A stretch of 64,000 nucleotides of DNA from an uncultured Clostridia bacterium (GTDB taxonomy: Bacteria; Bacillota; Clostridia; TANB77; CAG-508): positions 1-64,000 of the forward strand of contig CANQYM010000007.1 in assembly GCA_947628085.1 (NCBI GenBank), in the 5' to 3' direction. A program made the translations under genes and the position numbers. Positions 1 through 8,705 of this stretch are shown piece after piece. How positions within the stretch are numbered: position 1 is the stretch's first letter; the number at the start of each line of letters is the position of its first letter. The notes below the pieces were generated by a model that did not search any database, had not been told where the DNA came from, and saw only the letters and a list, made by a program, of their open reading frames with translations.

Positions 1-33
1 TTGAAAAAATTATTTAAAAAATTTCAGTTATCT

Positions 34-51
34 ATCGGAAGGATTTCCGAT
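34..51. other. Short perfect hairpin near window edge
   Basis: A 7-bp perfect inverted repeat (ATCGGAA and TTCCGAT) with a 4-nt loop lies downstream of the minus-strand HAD gene. It could be a weak terminator for that gene, but on the minus strand no T-run follows the stem directly, so this is uncertain. No gene is visible in positions 1-98. Confidence 0.3.
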
Positions 52-98
52 TTACACAACTTTTTCTATAGTCTCTTGATGATTAATTTTTAAATTAA

Positions 99-956
99 TT
101 AAACTTTTATAAATTTATCTATAGCTTCTGCGAAAGCTCCATCACTTGCTGTTGCAGAAGTAACATAAGTTGCGACATTTTTTAAATCATCATATGCTTC
201 ATGAACAGCAACACCTATTCCAGCATTCTTTACCATTTCATAGTCATTAATATTATCTCCTATTGCAAGTATATCTTGCTTAGAAATTTTCAAATAGCTA
301 GATAAGAAATTTAACGCCTCATTTTTATTTACATTTATAGGAGAAATATTTAAATATTCATAATCTTTATTAATAATATTATCTCTATATTTTCCACGTT
401 TATTAATAAAAACAGATTCAATATTTTTGTCAATAGATAGTAGTTTTTTAAAATCAGAAAGTGTATTTTTTTCAGTTGTTATAACAATAGAAAAAGCATT
501 AATATCATTTTTTTCAACATAATCTAAAATATCATTTACAATATTAAAATATAAAGAATTGCTAGCATTTTTATCTTTTAGCATGTAATTTCTTAAATCC
601 ATATATTCTAATTTTTCAGATATAACTTGTGTGTCTGTGTAGATATGTATATGAAAATTATTTCTTTTTGCCAAAGTAATAATAAAAAGCAAGTCATTTT
701 TTGGAATGGTTTTACTCATTAATTCTTTTCCAGTTTTTAAATTAATAATCTGAGTTCCATTACCAAAAATACCATAAGAAGCATTAAATTGATCACAGAT
801 TTTTTTAGATACTGAATATGATTTTCCAGTACAAACTACAAAATCTAAATTATCTGTGTGAATTTTATTAACTGCTTCTATATTTTTGGAAGAAATTTGA
901 TTATTTTTATCTATAATAGTACCATCAAGATCGCTTGCTATTAATTTAACACTCAT
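99..956 (-). CDS. Cof-type HAD-IIB family phosphatase
   Basis: A 285-residue HAD-superfamily hydrolase of the Cof/YwpJ type, expected to be a cytoplasmic Mg-dependent sugar-phosphate or nucleotide phosphatase. The first catalytic motif DLDGT is at residues 9-13, with both nucleophile-loop aspartates. A GDNIND motif, as in the family GDxxND Mg-binding loop, lies near residue 233. The length and the large C2-type cap in between fit subfamily IIB. An AGG-containing ribosome binding site precedes the ATG. It lies 11 bp downstream of the membrane-protein gene on the same strand, so the two are probably cotranscribed. The substrate cannot be read from sequence. Confidence 0.9.
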   Translation of the reverse strand: MSVKLIASDLDGTIIDKNNQISSKNIEAVNKIHTDNLDFVVCTGKSYSVSKKICDQFNASYGIFGNGTQIINLKTGKELMSKTIPKNDLLFIITLAKRNNFHIHIYTDTQVISEKLEYMDLRNYMLKDKNASNSLYFNIVNDILDYVEKNDINAFSIVITTEKNTLSDFKKLLSIDKNIESVFINKRGKYRDNIINKDYEYLNISPINVNKNEALNFLSSYLKISKQDILAIGDNINDYEMVKNAGIGVAVHEAYDDLKNVATYVTSATASDGAFAEAIDKFIKV

Positions 957-967
957 ATATTAAAAAC

Positions 968-1816
968 CTAGTTATTCTCATCTTCTTCTACAGATGTATC
1001 TACAAGATGTAAAGTGTTATCTGGGTAGAAGGATGTATTTTTAACCTGTAGTGATTTTATACAATATTTTTCATAAGTATAATTTTGGTTAACGGTAAAA
1101 TCAAAAGTAACTTCATAATTTGTTTCTTCTTTGTCTATGGTTCTGATTATATCAGCTTTTGCTGTATAAGTACCATCATCTTTTTCATCTATAATTGATA
1201 AAGTAACACACCTATAACTTTCTTTTGTTATTGTACTATAATCTTTTCCAAACATATATGATTGAGTACTTTTTGAATATCCAATATAATTTGTATAAGA
1301 TTGAATACGTTCTTGATCTTTATAGTTATGACCAGTTAATTCTGTAAGATATTGATGTATATTTTCAACAGTAGGTGCATATTTTGTGTTTATTTCTAAA
1401 GAAGATTTATTAGAGTGAGAGTCAAAATATTTTTTTGCAATAAATAGTAAAATAGTATTGCTTTCTAAATTTTCTTCATCAAGAGAAACTCTTTGAATTC
1501 CTACAGAAAAGTTTTCCATAAGGGCATATAGTTCACTTAGTTCAACATCATCTGTGAAGTCTATAACAATAGAACTAGTATTTGAAACATCTATAGTAGA
1601 ATTGCTATTTACACTATTATCTACAGTATTTTCTGATGTTTCATTTGAAATATTTTCAGTTTTTGCAGAAGTTGAATTTGATGTATTATTTTGTTCACTT
1701 GAATTAGATTCCTTTTTGAAAGCTAAAATATAAACATTTAGTCCAACTGCTACTAGTAGAACAATAATTAAAATAAATAAAATTATAAGTTGTTTTTTCG
1801 ATACTTTATTTTCCAT
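968..1816 (-). CDS. Membrane-anchored extracytoplasmic protein, unknown function
   Basis: A 282-residue protein I do not recognise. Residues 1-8 are polar and charged and residues 9-32 form one hydrophobic helix, so it is probably a signal anchor with the rest outside the cell. A Ser/Asn/Thr-rich linker (about residues 36-80) follows, then a globular part of about 190 residues rich in beta-type sequence. There is no lipobox cysteine. A GAGGGG ribosome binding site lies 7 nt before the ATG. It is the first gene of a two-gene minus-strand unit with the HAD phosphatase, and nothing in the sequence ties the two functions together. Confidence 0.75.
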   Translation of the reverse strand: MENKVSKKQLIILFILIIVLLVAVGLNVYILAFKKESNSSEQNNTSNSTSAKTENISNETSENTVDNSVNSNSTIDVSNTSSIVIDFTDDVELSELYALMENFSVGIQRVSLDEENLESNTILLFIAKKYFDSHSNKSSLEINTKYAPTVENIHQYLTELTGHNYKDQERIQSYTNYIGYSKSTQSYMFGKDYSTITKESYRCVTLSIIDEKDDGTYTAKADIIRTIDKEETNYEVTFDFTVNQNYTYEKYCIKSLQVKNTSFYPDNTLHLVDTSVEEDENN

Positions 1817-1930
1817 AAATTTCCCCTCAATATTTAAAATATAATTAATTTTACCATATTAACTAAAATTAAGCAAATATTAAAATTTTTCAACTCAATT
1901 TAAAAATTTTTAAATTCTATTTTATTTTTT

Positions 1931-2079
1931 CTTATAATGTTTATATACTTTTTGGAATGATGCGTAAGCGACCAACCGAAGCGTAAGTGGAGGGCGATTG
2001 GAGCAATCTTCCTTTTGTTTATTTTAAAAAAGAAGATTGCGACACCAAATCATTCAAAAAAGTATATAAACATCATAAG
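1931..2079 (+). repeat. Structured dispersed element, copy 1 (long inverted-repeat arms around a conserved core)
   Basis: The outer arms 1931-1961 and 2049-2079 are complementary over 31 bp with two mismatches. They enclose a GC-richer core beginning GCGTAAGCGACCAACCG (from 1962), with an inner 9-bp stem GCAATCTTC (2003-2011) / GAAGATTGC (2032-2040). A further possible stem pairs CCAACCG with CGATTGG at 6 of 7 positions. The core recurs in reverse orientation at 27584-27633 with only two substitutions and one single-base indel over about 48 nt, but the arms there are different in sequence. The rest of the 1817-2227 gap holds only the truA promoter. Whether this acts as RNA or as a mobile DNA hairpin cannot be told from sequence. 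Confidence 0.8.
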
Positions 2080-2177
2080 AAAGAATATAAAAAGATAAGA
2101 AAACTTTTCAGCATAAGAAAATTTTTTAATATAATAGATATGAAAAACTTACAGAAGCGATTATATAATAAAAATTC

Positions 2178-2206
2178 TTTAAAAAACCTAAAAAACGTGG
2201 TATAAT
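2178..2206 (+). promoter_or_regulatory. Sigma-A promoter of truA
   Basis: The -10 box TATAAT is at 2201-2206, with a weaker -35 TTTAAA at 2178-2183 and 17 bp between. An AAAAGGAG ribosome binding site follows about 10 nt downstream and leads into the truA ATG. Confidence 0.6.
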
Positions 2207-2227
2207 ATAAGCTCAAAAGGAGTTATT

Positions 2228-2962
2228 ATGAGAAATATTAAATTAATAATAGAATATGATGGAAAAGGCTTCAATGGGTGGCAAAAACAAAGTAACAAAT
2301 TAAATATTCAAGGAGAAATTGAAAAAGCAATAGGTGAAATTACAGGTGAAGAAATTGAATTAATTGGCTCAGGAAGAACAGATGCAGGAGTTAGTAGTTT
2401 AGGGCAAACTGCTAATTTTAAAACAAATACAACTATTGAAGCAAGTAAACTTGCTTATGCTATTAATTCAAAGTTAAAGAAAAGCATTAGAATAGTAAAA
2501 GCAGAAGAAGTAGATGAAAAATTTCATAGCAGATATTCAGTAAAGTCTAAGAAATATAGATATACAATAAACACGTCTACGCATGGAAGTGCAATTTTTA
2601 GGGATTTGGAATATCATTTTCCTTTTAAATTAGATATAGAAAAAATGAAAAAGGCTGCAAAATTTTTTGAAGGAGAACACGATTTTAAAGCTTTTAAAGC
2701 AAGTGGAACAAGTAGTAAAAGCAGTGTTAGAACCATTTATAAAGCTGAAGTCTTTCAAAAAGAAGATAGAGTTTATATAGAACTTACAGGAAGTGGATTT
2801 TTATATAATATGGTTAGAATCATTTCAGGAACTCTTTTAGATGTTGGCATTGGAAAAATAAAGCCAGAAGAAATTGAAAATATTATAAATAGCAAAGAAA
2901 GAATTAATGCAGGCAAAACTCTTCCAGCAAGAGGATTGTGCTTAGTAGAAGTAAATTATTAG
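2228..2962 (+). CDS. truA: tRNA pseudouridine(38-40) synthase TruA
   Basis: A 244-residue enzyme that isomerises uridines 38-40 in the anticodon arm of tRNAs. The catalytic motif GRTDAGV is intact, with the aspartate at residue 52, and the N-terminal segment has the family IEYDGKGFNGWQ sequence. The length is normal for bacterial TruA. AAAAGGAG precedes the ATG with good spacing. In many Firmicutes truA follows ecfT and rplM or rpsI; here it stands alone with its own promoter, downstream of the structured repeat element. Confidence 0.97.
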   Translation: MRNIKLIIEYDGKGFNGWQKQSNKLNIQGEIEKAIGEITGEEIELIGSGRTDAGVSSLGQTANFKTNTTIEASKLAYAINSKLKKSIRIVKAEEVDEKFHSRYSVKSKKYRYTINTSTHGSAIFRDLEYHFPFKLDIEKMKKAAKFFEGEHDFKAFKASGTSSKSSVRTIYKAEVFQKEDRVYIELTGSGFLYNMVRIISGTLLDVGIGKIKPEEIENIINSKERINAGKTLPARGLCLVEVNY

Positions 2963-3019
2963 TAACACAAAAAAATTAGTAGAATATTATATATAAACAA
3001 AGAAATTGGAGGTTTATAT

Positions 3020-3307
3020 ATGAATAATTTACTAATTTTTTTTGCTATTCCAGTAGCAACTATTATTTTGTCAATTATACTTGAAACTTTAATAAAATGT
3101 CCGTTTAAAGTAGCTGGTATTGCTTTTTCTATTTTTTTAATAACAGCATTCGCTTTAGGAGGAACAGTAGAATGGCTAGTTTTAGCAATTGCCTATACAA
3201 TAATTTCTTTTATATCAGCTTATTTAACTTATATGTTTGAAAATAAACAAGAAGGAAATAATTCTAGCAATAGTTCAGTAGTTAGAACTTGCAGAAGATT
3301 TAGATAA
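3020..3307 (+). CDS. Small DUF2651/YbeF-like membrane protein
   Basis: A 95-residue protein with three hydrophobic helices (about residues 3-22, 30-50 and 52-72) and a short polar tail that ends in several arginines. The length, helix pattern and sequence around the third helix (IAYTIISFISAYL) resemble the Bacillus YbeF/DUF2651 small membrane proteins, whose function is not known. TTGGAGG precedes the ATG. It sits between truA and the phosphoesterase gene on the same strand. The family assignment is from memory of the pattern and is tentative. Confidence 0.65.
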   Translation: MNNLLIFFAIPVATIILSIILETLIKCPFKVAGIAFSIFLITAFALGGTVEWLVLAIAYTIISFISAYLTYMFENKQEGNNSSNSSVVRTCRRFR

Positions 3308-3310
3308 TCT

Positions 3311-3346
3311 ATTAACCTTGAAAAGCTTGGTTAATAATGATATAAT
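3311..3346 (+). promoter_or_regulatory. Promoter overlapping an inverted repeat, upstream of the phosphoesterase gene
   Basis: TTGAAA (3318-3323) and TATAAT (3341-3346) are separated by 17 bp. The -35 box lies inside a 7-bp inverted repeat, ATTAACC at 3311-3317 and GGTTAAT at 3329-3335, which could be an operator. The predicted transcription start is at about 3353-3354, so the upstream in-frame TTG codons belong to the promoter and not to the protein. Confidence 0.6.
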
Positions 3347-3356
3347 ACGCTACGAG

Positions 3357-4250
3357 GTGATAAAAATAAAAGTAGCAATTATTTCAGACATACATGGAAA
3401 CAGTGTAGCATTAAAAGAAATTATAAAAGATGCAGAAAAAAATAAAGTAAATGAATATATTTTTTTAGGAGACCAAATAAATGATTTTCCTTTTGGAAAT
3501 GAAACATTAGAAATTGTTAGAAAATATAGCGATAAAGTTTTAAAAGGAAATAAAGAACAATATCTTATAGAATATGATGAAGAAAAATACGATTGGGATA
3601 ATATTCAATTTAAAAATACAATATTTATGTATAACGAATTAACAAAAGATAATTTTGAATATATAAAAAAATTACCTCATTTTATGAAATTGGAATATGA
3701 TGGGGTAAAATTGTTAATAGCTCATGGCTCACCAGAATCAGTTGAAGAACAATTGTATAAAGAAAGAACAGATTTATTAGATAAATACACAAAAAATTTA
3801 GAAGAAGATGCTTTAATATTTGGTCATACTCACGAAAAAATATGGCATGAAAATATTAATAATAAACTAGTTATGAATTGCGGTTGTTCAGGAGTTTCTC
3901 CATATTATGTAGGACAAGCAGAATATGTTATTTTAGAAATAAATAATGGAAAAATAAGCGATATAGATTCTAGATTAGTTAAATTTGATATAGATGAGAT
4001 AAAAAAGAAAATATTAAATAGTGGAATTCTTCTTGAAGATAAAGTTTTTATGAATTTAACTTACGGAGGAATAAGTGGTCATAGTGAAATGAGATTTAAA
4101 TTTCTTCATGAAGCTAGAGACATTATGCTTCAAAAAAATGGAAAATTATATAGAGATAATGCAAAAGGAATTTATAAATATTTTAAGCTATATGATGACG
4201 ATATATGGCTTGGACTTGCAGAAAAATATAAATCAGAATTTGTTTTTTAA
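3357..4250 (+). CDS. Metallophosphoesterase (calcineurin-like), unusual start
   Basis: A phosphoesterase with the two-metal calcineurin-like fold. Motifs in order are SDIHGN near the N-terminus, GDQIND, GNKE, AHGSPE and FGHTH, the full metal-binding set. An extra C-terminal domain of about 110 residues follows. Homologous proteins normally begin M-K-[IV]-A-I-I-S-D. Here the matching position is an ATA codon at 3366, preceded at 6 nt by GAGGTG, while the only conventional start that is transcribed is the GTG at 3357, inside that same GAGGTG. The promoter predicts a 5' end only a few nt upstream. I give the GTG start. The substrate is unknown. rqcP follows 15 bp downstream. Confidence 0.85.
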   Translation: MIKIKVAIISDIHGNSVALKEIIKDAEKNKVNEYIFLGDQINDFPFGNETLEIVRKYSDKVLKGNKEQYLIEYDEEKYDWDNIQFKNTIFMYNELTKDNFEYIKKLPHFMKLEYDGVKLLIAHGSPESVEEQLYKERTDLLDKYTKNLEEDALIFGHTHEKIWHENINNKLVMNCGCSGVSPYYVGQAEYVILEINNGKISDIDSRLVKFDIDEIKKKILNSGILLEDKVFMNLTYGGISGHSEMRFKFLHEARDIMLQKNGKLYRDNAKGIYKYFKLYDDDIWLGLAEKYKSEFVF

Positions 4251-4265
4251 TGAAAAGGAAGAAAT

Positions 4266-4502
4266 ATGAGGTTAGATAAGTTTTTAAAAGTAAGCAGAGT
4301 TATTAAAAGAAGAACAGTTGCAAATGATGCAGCTGATAATGGTAGAATTGCAATAAATGGAAAAATAGTAAAACCTAGTTATGAAGTAAAAGTAGGAGAT
4401 ATTGTAGAAATAAAATTCGGAGATAAAATTTCTAGATTTGAAATTTTAAAAATACCAATGACACAGGGGAAAGATTTAGGAGAAATAATAAAAATTTTAT
4501 AA
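4266..4502 (+). CDS. rqcP: S4-domain ribosome quality control protein RqcP (YabO)
   Basis: A 78-residue protein that is almost entirely one S4 RNA-binding domain, beginning MRLDKFLKVSRVIKRR as in Bacillus RqcP/YabO (Hsp15 homologue). RqcP binds the obstructed 50S subunit with RqcH and tRNA-Ala and supports C-terminal alanine tailing of stalled chains. The stretch GRIAINGKIVKPSYEVKVGD is typical of the S4 fold. It lies between the phosphoesterase gene and dnaE on the same strand with short gaps, probably as part of one transcript. In Bacillus the gene sits in the yabMNO-divIC region, so the location here is different. Confidence 0.9.
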   Translation: MRLDKFLKVSRVIKRRTVANDAADNGRIAINGKIVKPSYEVKVGDIVEIKFGDKISRFEILKIPMTQGKDLGEIIKIL

Positions 4503-4532
4503 GAATTATAAGATGAGAAAAGAGGAAAAGGT

Positions 4533-7500
4533 ATGCCAGATTTTGTTCATTTACATGTCCATAGTGAATATAGCCTATTAGATGGAATGTGTAGAATTAA
4601 AGATTTACCTAAAAGAGCAAAAGAACTTGGAATGAAAGCTATTGCTATTACTGACCATGGGGTTATGTATGGTGCAGTAAACTTTTACAAAGAATGTGTA
4701 AAAGAAGGAATAAAACCAATTATTGGTTGCGAAGTTTATGTTGCTCCTAGAAGTAGATTTGACAAAGAATCTGGAATAGACGATGACTATTCTCATCTTA
4801 TTTTATTGGTAAAAAATAAAACTGGTTATCAAAACCTTATAAAATTAGTTTCTTTAAGCTTTACAGAAGGATACTATTATAAACCACGTATCGATTTAGA
4901 AATATTAGAAAAATATAGTGAAGGATTAATTTGTTTAAGTGCTTGTTTAGCAGGAAGTGTAAATAAAGCAATTTTAAAAGATGATTTAGAAAAAGCAAAA
5001 GAAATTGCACTTTGGCATAAAAGAGTTTTTGGAGAAGATTACTACTTAGAAATACAAAATAATGGACTTCCAGAACAAGTTATGGCAAATCAAAAATTAA
5101 TAGCACTTTCAAGAGAACTTGATATTCCTCTAGTTGGAACAAATGATGCTCATTATTTAAAAAAAGAAGATAGCTATAATCATGAAATTTTACTTTGCAT
5201 ACAAACTGCTAAAAAAATAACTGATGAAGATAGAATGAGATTTGAAACAGATGAATTTTATATAAAATCACCTGAAGAAATGGAAGATTATTTTTCAGCA
5301 GTACCAGAAGCTACTCAAAACACAGTTAAAATTGCAGATAAATGTAATTTTGATTTTGAATTTGGTGTTACAAAACTTCCAAATTATGATGTTCCACCAG
5401 AATTTAAAACACATGAAGAATACTTTAGAAAATTAACTTGGGATGGAATTAAAGAAAGATATGGAGAAAACTTTGATTCCAAAATTAAAGATAGAACAGA
5501 ATATGAATTAAGTATAATTACAAAAATGGGATATGTAGATTATTATCTTATAGTTTGGGATTATATTCATTTTGCAAAATCTGTTAACATTCCAGTAGGC
5601 CCAGGACGTGGTTCTGGAGCAGGCTCAATAGTTGCATATGCTATTGGAATAACAGATATAGACCCACTTAAATACAATCTTCTTTTTGAAAGATTTTTAA
5701 ATCCAGAAAGAATTAGCATGCCAGATTTTGATGTTGATTTTTCTGATGAAAGAAGACAAGAAGTTATAGACTATGTGGCTAAAAAATATGGACAAGACCA
5801 TGTTTCACAAATTATTACTTTTGGTACATTATCTGCTAAAAGTGTTATTCGTGATGTTGGTAGAGTTTTAGATGTTCCATACTCAGAAGTTGATAAAATT
5901 GCTAAAATGATACCATTTGAAATTCATATAACAATAGATAAAGCATTAGAACAAAACAGAGAACTAAGAGAGCAATATGAAAATGATGAAACAACAAAAA
6001 GAATTATAGATATAGCTAGAGGTTTAGAGGGTATGCCTAGAAACGCCTCAACTCATGCTTGTGGTGTTGTAATAACAAAAGACCCAGTAGATACTTATGT
6101 TCCTCTTTGCACAAATGATGGAAACGTTGTGGCACAATACACAATGGTTTTACTAGAGGAATTAGGTCTTCTTAAAATGGATTTTTTAGGGCTTAGAACT
6201 CTTAGTGTTATAGCTAATTGCATAGAGCTTGTTAAACAAAATAGAGGAATAGATGTAAAATTTGATGAACAAATGAATGATCCAAAAGTTTATAAACTAT
6301 GGCAAGAAGGAAAAACTTTTGGAATTTTCCAATTTGAAAGTGCTGGTATGACAAACTTTATGAAAGAGCTGAAAGCAGACTGCTTGGAAGATTTAATAGC
6401 AGGAGTTTCTTTATATAGACCTGGACCAATGGACCAAATTCCAAGATATATTAGAGGAAAATTAAATCCAGGACACAATGAATATACTCATCCAGCTTTA
6501 GAGCCAATTTTAAACGTAACTTATGGATGTATGGTTTATCAAGAGCAAGTTATGCAAATAGTAAGGGACTTGGCAGGATATTCTTTAGGTAGAGCAGATT
6601 TAGTAAGACGTGCCATGGGAAAGAAAAAGCTTGATGTAATGGAAAAAGAAAGAGAAGTTTTCATTAATGGGCAAGTTGATGAAAATGGAAATGTTGTTGT
6701 TCCAGGCTGTGTGAGAAATGGAATTGATGCTAAGTCTGCAAATAAAATTTTTGATGAAATGGCTGAATTTGCAAAATATGCTTTTAATAAATCACATGCA
6801 GCAGCTTATGCAGTATTATCATACAGAACAGCATATTTAAAAGCATATTATAAAGAAGAATTAATGGCAGCTACATTAAATAGCTTTTTAGGAAATTTAG
6901 ATAAAATTCCTGTATATATACAAGATTGCAAAGATATGGGAATTGAAATATTAAATCCAAGTATAAATAAAAGTAGAACTAAATTTACTGTGCAGAATAA
7001 CAAAATAAGATTTGGGCTTGGAAGCATCAAAAATGTTGGAGTTGCAGTTATAGACAGTATTGTTAAAGAAAGAGAACTAAATGGCGAATTTGAAAGTTTT
7101 ACATCATTTTGTGAAAGAATAAAAAATGAATCAGTAAATAAAAAATGCATTGAAAGTTTAATAAAAGCAGGAGCCTTTGATGAATTTGGAAAAACAAGAG
7201 CAACACTTTTAGCTTCTTTTGAATCAATACTAGATACTATAAATAATGAAAATAAAAATAAAATGGCAAATCAAGTTTCAATGTTTGACTTAATGCAAGA
7301 AACAGATGAAGAAATTGAAGATAAAAAATATATTTTTATTGAAAAGGAAGAGATGCCAAAAAAAGAATTATTAATCTTAGAAAAAGAAATGTTAGGAGTA
7401 TACATTTCAGGACATCCATTAGATAAATTAAAACCAGCAATTGAAAAACAATCATCTATTTCTACACAAGATATGATGAAAATGAATGAAGAAATTGAAG

Positions 7501-8042
7501 AATTTGGAACTTCAAAAGAATTTAAAGATGGGCAAAATGTTAAGTTTATAGGAATAATTTCTAAAGTTAATAAAAAATTTACAAAAAGAAACACAACAAT
7601 GGCATTTATATTTGTAGAGGATTTTTATGGAACAGTAGAGGTAATACTTTTTGATAGCGTCTATGAAAAAAATAGTAAATTTATAATAGAAGATAATATT
7701 GTGCTTATAGAAGGAAAACTAAGTGTTAGAGAAGATGAACCAGTAAAAATAGTTGCGAATTCTATTAAAGAATTTTCAGAAGAAAGCATAGAAAACCAAG
7801 GAAAACAAGAAACAAAATTAAATAGAATAAAAACTTTAAATATAGACATTACTAATTTAGATGAAAATCAAAAGCAAAAATTAAGAGGTGCAATTAAATT
7901 TTTCAGTGGTGATAGAGCAAATGCAAAGCTAGAAATTACTGAAAATGGAGAAGTAAAACCTTGTGGTGGAATCTTTTTAACAGATAAAATTTTAAATGAA
8001 TTTAAAGAAATTGCTTTAGAAGGAAATGTTAAAATTATTTAA
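4533..8042 (+). CDS. dnaE: DNA polymerase III subunit alpha (DnaE type)
   Basis: A 1169-residue replicative polymerase. The N-terminal PHP domain starts HLHVHSEYSLLDG (residues 5-17). The polymerase core carries GPGRGSGAGS, then the catalytic PDFDVDFSDE at 397-406 with aspartates 400 and 402, and a third candidate catalytic aspartate at 550 in KMDFLGL. The finger and tandem HhH region follows, with an OB-fold near residues 1000-1045 (NVKFIGIISKVNKK). There is no inserted 3'-5' exonuclease domain, so this is DnaE and not PolC. GAGGAAAAGG precedes the ATG. No frameshift is visible. Confidence 0.97.
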   Translation: MPDFVHLHVHSEYSLLDGMCRIKDLPKRAKELGMKAIAITDHGVMYGAVNFYKECVKEGIKPIIGCEVYVAPRSRFDKESGIDDDYSHLILLVKNKTGYQNLIKLVSLSFTEGYYYKPRIDLEILEKYSEGLICLSACLAGSVNKAILKDDLEKAKEIALWHKRVFGEDYYLEIQNNGLPEQVMANQKLIALSRELDIPLVGTNDAHYLKKEDSYNHEILLCIQTAKKITDEDRMRFETDEFYIKSPEEMEDYFSAVPEATQNTVKIADKCNFDFEFGVTKLPNYDVPPEFKTHEEYFRKLTWDGIKERYGENFDSKIKDRTEYELSIITKMGYVDYYLIVWDYIHFAKSVNIPVGPGRGSGAGSIVAYAIGITDIDPLKYNLLFERFLNPERISMPDFDVDFSDERRQEVIDYVAKKYGQDHVSQIITFGTLSAKSVIRDVGRVLDVPYSEVDKIAKMIPFEIHITIDKALEQNRELREQYENDETTKRIIDIARGLEGMPRNASTHACGVVITKDPVDTYVPLCTNDGNVVAQYTMVLLEELGLLKMDFLGLRTLSVIANCIELVKQNRGIDVKFDEQMNDPKVYKLWQEGKTFGIFQFESAGMTNFMKELKADCLEDLIAGVSLYRPGPMDQIPRYIRGKLNPGHNEYTHPALEPILNVTYGCMVYQEQVMQIVRDLAGYSLGRADLVRRAMGKKKLDVMEKEREVFINGQVDENGNVVVPGCVRNGIDAKSANKIFDEMAEFAKYAFNKSHAAAYAVLSYRTAYLKAYYKEELMAATLNSFLGNLDKIPVYIQDCKDMGIEILNPSINKSRTKFTVQNNKIRFGLGSIKNVGVAVIDSIVKERELNGEFESFTSFCERIKNESVNKKCIESLIKAGAFDEFGKTRATLLASFESILDTINNENKNKMANQVSMFDLMQETDEEIEDKKYIFIEKEEMPKKELLILEKEMLGVYISGHPLDKLKPAIEKQSSISTQDMMKMNEEIEEFGTSKEFKDGQNVKFIGIISKVNKKFTKRNTTMAFIFVEDFYGTVEVILFDSVYEKNSKFIIEDNIVLIEGKLSVREDEPVKIVANSIKEFSEESIENQGKQETKLNRIKTLNIDITNLDENQKQKLRGAIKFFSGDRANAKLEITENGEVKPCGGIFLTDKILNEFKEIALEGNVKII

Positions 8043-8071
8043 AAACTTATATAACGATTACTAAAAAAATG

Positions 8072-8100
8072 TTGAAATTTTTTAATAAAAATAATATAAT
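8072..8100 (+). promoter_or_regulatory. Sigma-A promoter of the prepilin-like gene
   Basis: TTGAAA at 8072-8077 and TATAAT at 8095-8100 with a 17-bp spacer. An AAAGGAG ribosome binding site at 8123-8129 fixes the start of the next gene at 8137. Confidence 0.7.
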
Positions 8101-8136
8101 TCTACCAAGATAATGAAAATGCAAAAGGAGAATTTT

Positions 8137-8658
8137 ATGAAAAAAAATGTTGGCATATCTATAATGGGATTAATTATAACAATTATTATACTTTTAGTTA
8201 TAGGTATGGTTGCTGTTCATTTTTTGTTTGGAAGTGAGGGAGTAGTAAATAAATTAAAAAACGAAGATACAGAATATAATAAAACAGAAGTTGTAGAGCA
8301 AATTAATTTAATAATAAAAGAAAAATACTTCGGAGATTCTAAATATGCTTTAGAAAACAAAAAAGATATAAATGAAATTTATAATGAAACAACATTATTT
8401 CAATATTTAATCGAAAATAATTATATCGAAGAACTAAAAGACATTAATGATAATTTAATAGCAGATCAATACTTTATAAAAACAGAAAATTTAAATGGAG
8501 ACATTGTTCCAAATGAAGTTAAAGAAAATGGTTCAAACGGAAATGGAACAAAAGTATTCAAAATTAAAAAAGTAGAAGAAAAATATATGATTTATTTTGT
8601 AGATAAATATGGAGAAGAACAAGAACTTGGAGAATTAATAATAAAACCAGAACTATAA
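8137..8658 (+). CDS. Prepilin-like (type IV pilin N-terminus) protein
   Basis: A 173-residue protein whose first 35 residues, KKNVGISIMGLIITIIILLV and onward, follow the pattern of clostridial pseudopilin-like proteins: a short basic tail, one hydrophobic helix, then a G-rich turn and an amphipathic helix (VVNKLKNEDTEYNK). The remainder is a soluble, probably extracytoplasmic domain with a predicted small beta region. No clear prepilin peptidase glycine-phenylalanine site or pilus assembly genes are nearby, so true pilus membership is uncertain. The start is moved 24 nt downstream of the longest reading frame because AAAGGAG lies just before this ATG. A hairpin terminator follows the stop. 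Confidence 0.7.
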   Translation: MKKNVGISIMGLIITIIILLVIGMVAVHFLFGSEGVVNKLKNEDTEYNKTEVVEQINLIIKEKYFGDSKYALENKKDINEIYNETTLFQYLIENNYIEELKDINDNLIADQYFIKTENLNGDIVPNEVKENGSNGNGTKVFKIKKVEEKYMIYFVDKYGEEQELGELIIKPEL

Positions 8659-8687
8659 AATTGGCTTTTTATAAGCCAATTTTTTAT
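8657..8687 (+). terminator. Terminator after the prepilin-like gene
   Basis: The inverted repeat AAAATTGGCTT / AAGCCAATTTT is followed by T residues. Its position rules out the TTG at 8661 as the start of the following gene. Confidence 0.75.
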
Positions 8688-8705
8688 ATAGAAATGGAGA
8701 AAAAA

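Noticed and set aside
1987..2205. 72-codon open frame inside the first structured element
   Set aside because: It runs through the conserved core, the inner loop and one arm, has no ribosome binding site, and the corresponding frame of the second copy diverges. The structure explains the sequence better.
8661..8705. Extended N-terminus of the DUF2207-half protein from TTG
   Set aside because: Those codons are in the terminator hairpin of the preceding gene; ATGGAG places the start at 8706.
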